Shown here: positions 6,388 through 11,305 of the stretch, piece by piece | Layout: each line of letters begins with the position of its first letter | Position numbering within the stretch: position 1 is the first letter of the stretch | Source: CAYGAW01 sp964347945 | GTDB lineage: Bacteria > Chloroflexota > Anaerolineae > UBA7937 > B3-Chlor | Reading direction: 5' to 3' | Assembly (NCBI GenBank): GCA_964347945.1 | Contig: CAYGAW010000162.1 | Coordinates: forward strand, 1 to 11,305 | Length of the DNA: 11,305 nt | Position numbers and translations under genes: made by a program | Notes under the pieces: model-generated | Told to the model about the DNA's origin: nothing | Database searches by the model: none | Seen by the model: only the letters and a program-made list of their open reading frames with translations

Positions 6388-6416
6388 TTGCAAGACGAGG
6401 CAGGTTGTGGTATATT
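6388..6416 (+). promoter_or_regulatory. Strong sigma-70 promoter ahead of structured leader
   Basis: TTGCAA (6388-6393), a 17-nt spacer, TATATT (6411-6416), with TGG directly before the -10 giving an extended -10. The predicted start near 6423 falls at the first arm of the structured RNA described next. Confidence 0.65.
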
Positions 6417-6421
6417 CGTTG

Positions 6422-6602
6422 CAAAACGCGCTGTGGGGATCACTACCGTGGCTTGCCCAAACCGGATCCAAAGGCCCGTCTCAGTGCGTGCTGGCCCAAT
6501 GCGGGCTCAAGGGGCGATGACTAGGGCGAGAGAAGAGCCTTTCCAACTGGCAGATTGGATTACGGGGCTCATTCCGCACGGCTTGTGAATGAGCCCGTTT
6601 TG
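6422..6602 (+). ncRNA. Candidate structured leader or small RNA upstream of DUF5679 gene
   Basis: About 180 nt between a strong promoter and a terminator-like hairpin. Pairings seen by eye: terminal CAAAACG (6422-6428) with CGTTTTG (6596-6602); GGATC (6437-6441) with GATCC (6465-6469); AAAGGC (6470-6475) with GCCTTT (6537-6542); TCCAA (6542-6546) with TTGGA (6555-6559); and the 10-bp hairpin at 6565-6596. Some are mutually exclusive at single bases. I do not recognise a known class: no SRP GGAAG tetraloop helix, no tmRNA or T-box core. It could be a riboswitch-like leader or an independent RNA. Together with 6245-6387, where I see no gene, it fills the gap after the pentapeptide gene. Confidence 0.45.
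6565..6601 (+). terminator. Terminator-like 10-bp hairpin ahead of DUF5679 gene
   Basis: GGGCTCATTC (6565-6574) and GAATGAGCCC (6587-6596) pair perfectly around a 12-nt loop, followed by GTTTT. The T-run is short (four), so termination may be partial. It ends about 20 nt before the ribosome site of the next gene, consistent with attenuation. Confidence 0.6.
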
Positions 6603-6637
6603 TGGTATCACAAGGAAAAGAAAGGAGAGTAACCATC

Positions 6638-6784
6638 ATGGAAGCGTACTGTGTAAAGTGCAAGACGAAGCGGCCGATGCGGAACGCCAATAGGGTTGTA
6701 TTGAAGAACGGACGGCACGCCATGAAGGGGACGTGTCCCGTCTGTGGAACCAACATGACGAGGTTCGTCAAGTCAAGTTCCTGA
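6638..6784 (+). CDS. DUF5679 mini zinc-ribbon protein
   Basis: A 48-aa protein with two CxxC knuckles: YCVKC (Cys5, Cys8) and CPVCGT (Cys37, Cys40), spaced 28 residues apart, which would bind one zinc ion. The sequence MEAYCVKCKTKRPM...NGRHAMKGTCPVCGTNM matches the DUF5679 family, known to me from Chloroflexota and actinobacterial genomes with no assigned function. It is rich in Lys and Arg, so nucleic-acid or ribosome contact is plausible but unproven. AAAGGAGAG (6621-6629) lies 8 nt before this ATG, which supports it over an in-frame upstream start at 6602. It is transcribed from the extended -10 promoter at 6388-6416 through a structured leader of about 215 nt, long for so small a gene. 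Confidence 0.85.
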   Translation: MEAYCVKCKTKRPMRNANRVVLKNGRHAMKGTCPVCGTNMTRFVKSSS

Positions 6785-6787
6785 CCA

Positions 6788-6801
6788 GCGACTAGCGTCG
6801 C
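6788..6801 (+). terminator. Small hairpin after DUF5679 gene
   Basis: GCGAC, loop TAGC, GTCGC, 3 nt after the stop codon and followed by GCTTTCC. The stem is short and the T-run only three, so this is a weak candidate terminator. The larger hairpin just after it may matter more. Confidence 0.3.
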
Positions 6802-6808
6802 GCTTTCC

Positions 6809-6848
6809 GCCAGGTGGGCGACTGAGTCGCCCACGTCGCCCACCTGGC
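6809..6848. repeat. Hairpin with tandemly duplicated arm
   Basis: The 14-nt arm at 6809-6822 (GCCAGGTGGGCGAC) is perfectly complementary to 6835-6848. Its inner nine bases are also perfectly complementary to 6826-6834 with a 3-nt loop (TGA). The sequence GTCGCCCAC occurs twice back to back (6826-6834, 6835-6843). Two exclusive stems of 14 bp and 9 bp can thus form. No T-run follows on either strand. It may act as transcript 3'-end structure for the DUF5679 gene. Confidence 0.75.
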
Positions 6849-7090
6849 AGGTCTTGAGCGACTCGAGACGTCTCCATCCAGGCGGAGATCGTCGAGCGCT
6901 GCCTTTCGGTCCCCGTTTGGACCTCTGGCACAGCCCGATCGGGCCCCGGGTACCGCACCTTTGAGGGCCACCGGTCTTGTCACAGCAATCCCGCTCATTA
7001 ACAGTTCACAGTCCACGCCCTTGGCGGCCCGGCGGCTCCAGGCGGACATGACAAGGCAGAAAGCGCTTGCTACGAGGAGAGTAATCGCTC
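6849..7090. other. Intergenic region upstream of the DUF72 gene
   Basis: No gene is recognisable. It contains a perfect 12-bp palindrome GCCCGATCGGGC (6933-6944) overlapping further GC-rich symmetry, which could be an operator or chance in GC-rich DNA. A poor promoter-like pair TTGTCA/CATTAA lies at about 6977-7001. The ribosome site GAGGAGAG (7075-7082) of the next gene closes the region. Confidence 0.35.
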
Positions 7091-7909
7091 ATGGAGCTCG
7101 CGGCTGACAAGATCCGCGTCGGAGTCCAGGGCTTCAGCCCCAAGGACTGGGTAGGCGTGTTCTATCCGCCCGGTTTCTCGGCCAGACAATTCCTTCCCTT
7201 CTACGCCCAGGTCTTCGACACGGTGGAGGTGAACGCCACCTTCTATGCCATCCCTTCCGCTTCTACGGTCAAATCGTGGGCGGTCCGAACGCCGCCCGGC
7301 TTCACCTTCGCTTGCAAGATGCCCCAGGAGATCACCCACGACAGGCGCTTGCTGGATGCGGAGGAGAGGCTCTCCATCTTTCTCGATCAGATGAGGCTCC
7401 TCGAGGACAAGCTAGGGCCCATCGTGATCCAGTTTCCACGGTCCTTCACCAGGCGCTACGAGGAGAACCTGCGAGGCTTCCTGCCCCTCTTGCCGAAGGA
7501 CATACCGTTCGCCATCGAGTTCCGCAGTCAGTCGTGGCACGAAGAGGAGGTCTTCGAGCTCTTGAGGCAGTTCGACGTGGCCTGGTGTATCAATGATTGG
7601 CAAGACCTACCGCCGGTCATCGAAACCACCGCCGATTTCGCCTATCTGCGCCTGGTCGGTTTCCACCGGCAGTTCAAGTACCTCGGCCAGGTGCAAAGAG
7701 ACCGCTCCGAGGATCTTGAATCGTGGGCGCGCACCGTCAGAGACCTGGCGCGCCGTGTGGAGCGCGTCTACGTATATGTGAACAACCACTACGAGGGTTA
7801 CGCGCCCGCGACCGTGCAGCGACTGCGGGACCTTCTGGACATCCCCACCATAGATCCCCACACGCTCTGGCCTCAGCAGCCCGACCTGCTCACAGATAAG
7901 GCTGAGTGA
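7091..7909 (+). CDS. DUF72 (YecE-like) family protein
   Basis: A 272-aa protein of PF01904, a TIM-barrel-like family that is widespread but without an established reaction. Landmarks in order: IRVGVQGFSPKDW near the N-terminus, FYPPGF, FDTVEVNATFYAIPS, W.VRTPPGFTFACKMPQEITHD, GPIVIQFPRSF, IEFRSQSWH, AYLRLVG, VYVYVNNHYEGYAPATV near the end. These fit the family along the whole length, which is normal for DUF72. GAGGAGAG lies 8 nt before the ATG. It stands alone on the plus strand, with a gap of about 300 nt upstream and a convergent gene downstream, so context gives no functional clue. Confidence 0.9.
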   Translation: MELAADKIRVGVQGFSPKDWVGVFYPPGFSARQFLPFYAQVFDTVEVNATFYAIPSASTVKSWAVRTPPGFTFACKMPQEITHDRRLLDAEERLSIFLDQMRLLEDKLGPIVIQFPRSFTRRYEENLRGFLPLLPKDIPFAIEFRSQSWHEEEVFELLRQFDVAWCINDWQDLPPVIETTADFAYLRLVGFHRQFKYLGQVQRDRSEDLESWARTVRDLARRVERVYVYVNNHYEGYAPATVQRLRDLLDIPTIDPHTLWPQQPDLLTDKAE

Positions 7910-7931
7910 GCTGAGACTGTCAGCACCAGCG

Positions 7932-7989
7932 TCAGGTTTGGCCTGATCTCTCCCCTCTGTTTCACGCGCGCCGTTGGGGTCGAATCCCC
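7932..7989. terminator. Two hairpins between convergent genes
   Basis: TCAGG/CCTGA with loop TTTGG (7932-7946), and GGGG/CCCC with loop TCGAAT (7976-7989). Both lie in the 112-nt gap between two genes that point at each other and could serve as transcript ends for either strand. Neither is followed by a clear T-run, so the role is a guess from position. Confidence 0.3.
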
Positions 7990-8021
7990 TGGACAGAGGA
8001 ACTTGGATGCGCACCCATCAC

Positions 8022-9122
8022 TTAGCTGTCTCTGTCCAAAGGCTGCACATCTTCCTCAAAGTACTGGTGAAACGATCCTGGTAGCTGGCGGTAGTCCATG
8101 TCTGCTATCGGGTCGGAGAAGTCGACGGAGTTGTAGGTGTTCCAGAACAAGACCACTTCGTGGCTCAAGTCCTCTCGACTGGCGTCATCGATTAGCGAGG
8201 CCAGCGTCTTCCCCGTGTAGGTTCCCTCCAGCTTGATCCCCTCGCACTCCTTCATGAGCCTCACGGCTCTCATGCCTTCTTCGGTGAAGTGAGCATACCC
8301 CTGCCCTATGAACCCGTGTCTGATGTCCACCTCACCCTCCGAGAGTTCGAACCTCGGAAAGGACGGATCAGCTGAGCGGAGAAGCGAGTTGGTCTCGTCA
8401 AAGAGCCCTACAGCCTTCGTCGGGTTGGCGAAACCCTCACTGGTGACCCTCACGGGAATCACCTGGCTCCTCAGGCCAGCTGTCTGGATGCCCAGCATCA
8501 ACCCCACGGCCGTGCCCATCGTGCCCGCAGCGACGTAGATCCTGGCTGGCTCGGGAAGCTCGCCCTCTTCGATCTGCTGCTTCAGTTCGAAGGCCGCGTT
8601 CACGTAGCCCAAGGTGCCCAACGGCGAAGAGCCACCGACAGCGATCAGTCGTGGGGAGCGCCCCGTTTTCGCCCGGTGCCTCGCCAGTTGATAGAAGGTA
8701 GCGGGGTACATCAGCCACAGGTTACGAACGTGATGAAGCTCGGCACGGCTGTTATGACTCATTAACAGATTCCGCGCGACATAGCGAGCGTTAGGCTGAG
8801 GCATGAGCATGGAGATGCTCCTCAGTCCCAGCTGGTTGGCATAGACTGCGGTCGCCAGCGCGTGATTGGACCCCGCGTAGCCGAGCGCTACGACTTCCTT
8901 CACCTGGGCGCGCAGCGCATCCGCCAATAGGAACTCCAGTTTGCGGACCTTGTTTCCTCCATAGAGCTCGCCGCTCAGGTCGTCCCGCTTGATGTATAGC
9001 TGATGGACCCCCACCTCTTCGCTCAACCTGTCGAGCTTCTGTACCGGAGTCGGGAACTGCCCCAAGTTCAGGTGAGGAAGCTCGTCTTGCAGACGCGGGT
9101 AGTCCTCAAACAAGGGAAACAT
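8022..9122 (-). CDS. PLP-dependent enzyme, ACC deaminase / D-cysteine desulfhydrase family
   Basis: A 366-aa fold-type II PLP enzyme. Relatives open the ring of 1-aminocyclopropane-1-carboxylate or release sulfide from D-cysteine, giving a keto acid and ammonia. Lys58 in GGNKVRKLE is the expected Schiff-base lysine. GYAGSNHALATA (81-92) is the substrate/cofactor loop with Ser85. GTMGTAVGLMLG is the phosphate-binding glycine loop. GQGYAHFTEE and TYTGK hold the two tyrosines usual in the family. It is somewhat longer than ACC deaminase (338) or YedO (328). Near the C-terminus VLFWNTYNS replaces the usual LHTGG, a change that may alter substrate or cofactor-ring binding. AAAGGAGG lies 9 nt before the ATG at 9122. 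The annotation should stay at family level. Confidence 0.9.
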   Translation of the reverse strand: MFPLFEDYPRLQDELPHLNLGQFPTPVQKLDRLSEEVGVHQLYIKRDDLSGELYGGNKVRKLEFLLADALRAQVKEVVALGYAGSNHALATAVYANQLGLRSISMLMPQPNARYVARNLLMSHNSRAELHHVRNLWLMYPATFYQLARHRAKTGRSPRLIAVGGSSPLGTLGYVNAAFELKQQIEEGELPEPARIYVAAGTMGTAVGLMLGIQTAGLRSQVIPVRVTSEGFANPTKAVGLFDETNSLLRSADPSFPRFELSEGEVDIRHGFIGQGYAHFTEEGMRAVRLMKECEGIKLEGTYTGKTLASLIDDASREDLSHEVVLFWNTYNSVDFSDPIADMDYRQLPGSFHQYFEEDVQPLDRDS

Positions 9123-9404
9123 CTGTCGTAACCTCCTTTGGCAGTAGGTTGGTGTGAATGCCGGTCAACGCCCGTCGTGTCCATCAGAGCCGGCTGCATG
9201 TCCAAGCTGATCCTCATCATTATGGCACCCCACGGATCACCGTCGCCCGCGTCTGATCAGCACAAGCAAGCGGCTAAGTGCCGTACATCACGAACAGTCT
9301 ACTGGGCCAGCCTTCAGGCTTCGACGGGCCTTCGGCATAATACCGCGTACAAGCGCTGTCCGACGTAGAATCGATCTCGGTCTCGCTCCTGGGAACCGGG
9401 CTGC
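9123..9404. other. Intergenic gap between two minus-strand genes
   Basis: It holds the 3' end of the upstream transcript and the leader of the PLP enzyme gene. No gene seen. On the minus strand AGCCT/AGGCT and GCC/GGC mini-stems and A/T-rich hexamers (TATTAT, CATAAT) occur, but no -35 sits at good spacing. The ribosome site AAAGGAGG is at about 9132-9139. Confidence 0.35.
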
Positions 9405-10499
9405 TTAGAGTGGTGCAAGTTCGGAACCACTGGGAGTATCCCGGACCTCCCAGCCCAGGGCGGCGATTTGATCCCGCAGATCATCGGAGGTCGCCCAGTC
9501 TCGCCGCGCGCGAGCTGCCTCGCGCTGCTCCACCAGAGCCTGCACCTCCGGTGGAGGTTGAGGGGCAGCTCCAACTTGGGCTTGGCCTCGGCCCGCCAGA
9601 ACGCGCTCCCAGACATCACGAGGTATGCCCGCGTCGGGCTCTGCCATCTGGAAGGGACCCAACTCAGTCATGGGGAAGCTCTCTCCCGCGAGAAACGAGC
9701 GTGCACCGCCCTCTCCCAGCAGTGTGACGCCGCCCAATCCCATCACCTGGCAGCTCCCGGCCTCCACGTCCATCACCAGGGCTGTGTGCTCGTCGATGCC
9801 GATCACAGTAGCAGGGCTGGGCAACAACGTCAGCAATTCCTCAAACCGGGCTCGCCCCACGAAGCCATGACTGGTGTCCAGTTCCTCCCCACCCTCGGTG
9901 TTGTTCCAGTGGGTGACCAGGACGAGCGACAGGCCGTAGGCGCCGAAGAAGTCCAGCCCCTCGCACCAGTGTAGATCTGCCCCCACCTTGTAGATCTCGT
10001 ACACCGGCAGGGCCTGGGCGCTGGCCGCGATCACAGCGGCACTGGCCATGACCATGGCCGCGCCAAGGCGATGCCGGGCGATCATGATCTGCCAGGCCAG
10101 GCTGTCGCTCAGCTGCCGGACAGCGTACGTTGGGCTGCCGGGGCCCCAGAAAAAGACATTGGCTTGAAGCAACGGGGCCACTATCTCTGGCTCATCGGGG
10201 CTGAAGGGAGTATTCCTCTTGCGGGCTGGCACCACCGTGACCTGAGGTTCGTGGTTCTGAAGGTGCTGGCGCACGAATTCGGCCATTTTCTCGGCCACCA
10301 GTGCCGAGTTGGGTTGAAAGCCAGCAGGCGTCTCCAGCACGGCCACTCTGATGGGCGGCGCGATACGCTGCATCACCCAATCGTGGACTTTGCGACCGCT
10401 GGGTGAGGTTTCTCCAGAGCCGAAGAGGATCACCACACCAGGTTGTTCAGCCGTCACCGACTTATTCACTAGCCCGCTCCACTCGCCCTCGACTCTCAA
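9405..10499 (-). CDS. Peptidase S51/cyanophycinase-like protein fused to a CysS-type C-terminal module
   Basis: 364 residues from a TTG start, 334 after the alternative GTG at 10469. Residues 20-265 resemble the type-1 glutamine-amidotransferase-like S51 fold: VVILFGSGE, RVAVLETPAGF, VFFWGPGSP, a buried Ser153 region (MVMASAAVIAAS), LDTSHGFVGRARFEEL, and GIDEHTALV (234-242). The canonical G-(T/S)-SAGA nucleophile elbow is replaced by MASAAV, so peptidase activity is uncertain. Residues 316-360 (VQALVEQREAARARRDW, then SDDLRDQIAALG and DTPSG) match the C-terminal tRNA-binding tail of cysteinyl-tRNA synthetase very closely. The first codon overlaps the stop of the upstream hydrolase gene by 3 bases (10496-10498), so the two are probably co-transcribed; the GTG at 10469 with GGAGCGG upstream is also a credible start. 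Function unknown. Confidence 0.8.
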   Translation of the reverse strand: MRVEGEWSGLVNKSVTAEQPGVVILFGSGETSPSGRKVHDWVMQRIAPPIRVAVLETPAGFQPNSALVAEKMAEFVRQHLQNHEPQVTVVPARKRNTPFSPDEPEIVAPLLQANVFFWGPGSPTYAVRQLSDSLAWQIMIARHRLGAAMVMASAAVIAASAQALPVYEIYKVGADLHWCEGLDFFGAYGLSLVLVTHWNNTEGGEELDTSHGFVGRARFEELLTLLPSPATVIGIDEHTALVMDVEAGSCQVMGLGGVTLLGEGGARSFLAGESFPMTELGPFQMAEPDAGIPRDVWERVLAGRGQAQVGAAPQPPPEVQALVEQREAARARRDWATSDDLRDQIAALGWEVRDTPSGSELAPL

Positions 10500-11305
10500 G
10501 ACAAGCGCCCCACGAAATCAGTCACTGCATCCAGAAACGCTTCCGGACACTCCTCATGGGGCACATGCCCACAGTGGGGTATCAACGCCAACTCGGCATG
10601 GGGTAGCTCTTCTGCCAACCGCACGCTCTCTTGAGTGGGCACGATGCGGTCGTTGTCGCCGCTGACGACCAGCACTGGCACTGTGATCTCCTGGAGTCTC
10701 GCCCCCAAGCCCAATGGGTGGCTGGCCAGAGTGAACTCCCACAGTGCCCGGTCCCAGTTCTCCGCCTCAAGAGGCTTCTTGTAGCCCGACAGAAGCTCTA
10801 AGGTGATCTTCTCTGGATCATCCCACGCCCTCTCGATCACGCCCTCGCCCCATGTAGCGATGGAGCGCACGAGGACAGGCCCGAGCCGACGCATCTGCGG
10901 TGTGAGGAGCAGAGGCCGCAGCCAGCTGGGTGTGCCTCCTTGCGTATAGATCGCCGCATCCTCCAAGATCAGGGCCTCCACCCGCTCTGGATGGCGCAGG
11001 GCCGTCAGCGCGGCTATCGTACCTCCGGCGGAGTGGCCAACCAGCACCGCCTTCTCCACACCCAGTTCGTCCATCAGTGCAATGGTCAGATCGGACTGCG
11101 CTTCAGGGCTGTACGGGTTCTGGCCTCTCCACTCATCGGGCATAGGCCTCTCGGTCAAACCGAAGGCGGGCCGGTCGAAGGCTATGACGTACCCTAGTTC
11201 GCCCAGGGGTTCGGTTACCTTCCGCCACGAGAAGGCGCTGGCCGCAAACCCGTGCAGCAACACCAAGGCAGGCTCCCCCTCGCCAGCCAGTTTGTAATGC
11301 ACCTC
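10496..11305 (-). CDS. Alpha/beta hydrolase, 5' end outside window
   Basis: At least 269 residues of an alpha/beta-hydrolase-fold enzyme, most like esterases and C-C bond hydrolases of the MhpC/haloperoxidase group. Counting from the GTG at 11302: oxyanion HGF (18), nucleophile elbow VGHSAGG with Ser91, acid SGDND with Asp218, and base CGH with His246, so the triad is complete. A lid of about 60 residues (126-195) lies between core strands. The frame is open to the window edge, and EVHYKLAGEG looks like the usual first strand, so the GTG at 11302 is probably an internal valine and the true start lies beyond 11305. It is the upstream partner of the S51-like gene, overlapping by 4 nt. The substrate cannot be assigned. 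Confidence 0.9.
   Translation of the reverse strand, partial: EVHYKLAGEGEPALVLLHGFAASAFSWRKVTEPLGELGYVIAFDRPAFGLTERPMPDEWRGQNPYSPEAQSDLTIALMDELGVEKAVLVGHSAGGTIAALTALRHPERVEALILEDAAIYTQGGTPSWLRPLLLTPQMRRLGPVLVRSIATWGEGVIERAWDDPEKITLELLSGYKKPLEAENWDRALWEFTLASHPLGLGARLQEITVPVLVVSGDNDRIVPTQESVRLAEELPHAELALIPHCGHVPHEECPEAFLDAVTDFVGRLS

Noticed and set aside
5941..6471. Minus-strand open frame of 176 codons rich in LAPxxLA
   Set aside because: It is the antisense of the pentapeptide-repeat codons; regular repeats on one strand produce long open frames on the other.
7917..7997. tRNA-like pattern (GGGGTCGAATCCCC T-arm look and CTGTC/GACAG ends)
   Set aside because: No D-arm, a 5-nt anticodon-position loop, a 6-nt T-loop and mismatched acceptor ends; it does not fold as a tRNA on either strand.

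Overview
The window is GC-rich bacterial DNA with short intergenic gaps and Shine-Dalgarno-led genes. Several features point to Chloroflexota, possibly an Anaerolineae-like lineage. These are a secreted beta-helix protein ending in a short 'FPLMLKDY' tail like those of many Chloroflexota surface proteins, a DUF5679 mini zinc ribbon, and an MtmB-family methyltransferase paired with a corrinoid protein. The assignment is inference; no rRNA or tRNA gene is present to settle it.

Layout. At 1-1746 (minus strand) a two-gene operon encodes a B12-binding corrinoid protein followed, with a 20-nt overlap, by an MtmB-type methylamine methyltransferase homologue cut by the window edge. Its reading frame is fully open and it has no amber/pyrrolysine codon. 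A divergent control region (1747-2258) holds a minus-strand promoter, a perfect consensus plus-strand sigma-70 promoter, a leader of about 175 nt and an intrinsic-terminator hairpin. The plus strand then carries a secreted repeat protein (2259-4307), a homocysteine S-methyltransferase domain protein (4509-5384), a membrane-anchored pentapeptide-repeat protein (5477-6244), a 48-aa DUF5679 zinc ribbon behind a second promoter/structured leader (6388-6784), and a DUF72 protein (7091-7909). From 7910 to the end the coding strand is minus: an ACC deaminase/D-cysteine desulfhydrase-family PLP enzyme (8022-9122), a peptidase-S51-like protein fused to a cysteinyl-tRNA-synthetase-like C-terminal module (9405-10499), and an alpha/beta hydrolase cut by the right edge (10496-11305).

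How the genes may work together. The MtmB homologue, the corrinoid protein and the stand-alone homocysteine S-methyltransferase could form a substrate -> corrinoid -> homocysteine methyl-transfer chain. The third gene lies about 2.8 kb away on the other strand, so this is a hypothesis. The remaining genes look like independent housekeeping or accessory units.

Most worth a second look: the non-pyrrolysine MtmB with altered active-site positions, the two promoter-leader-hairpin units, the S51/CysS-tail fusion, and a hairpin with a tandemly duplicated arm at 6809-6848.
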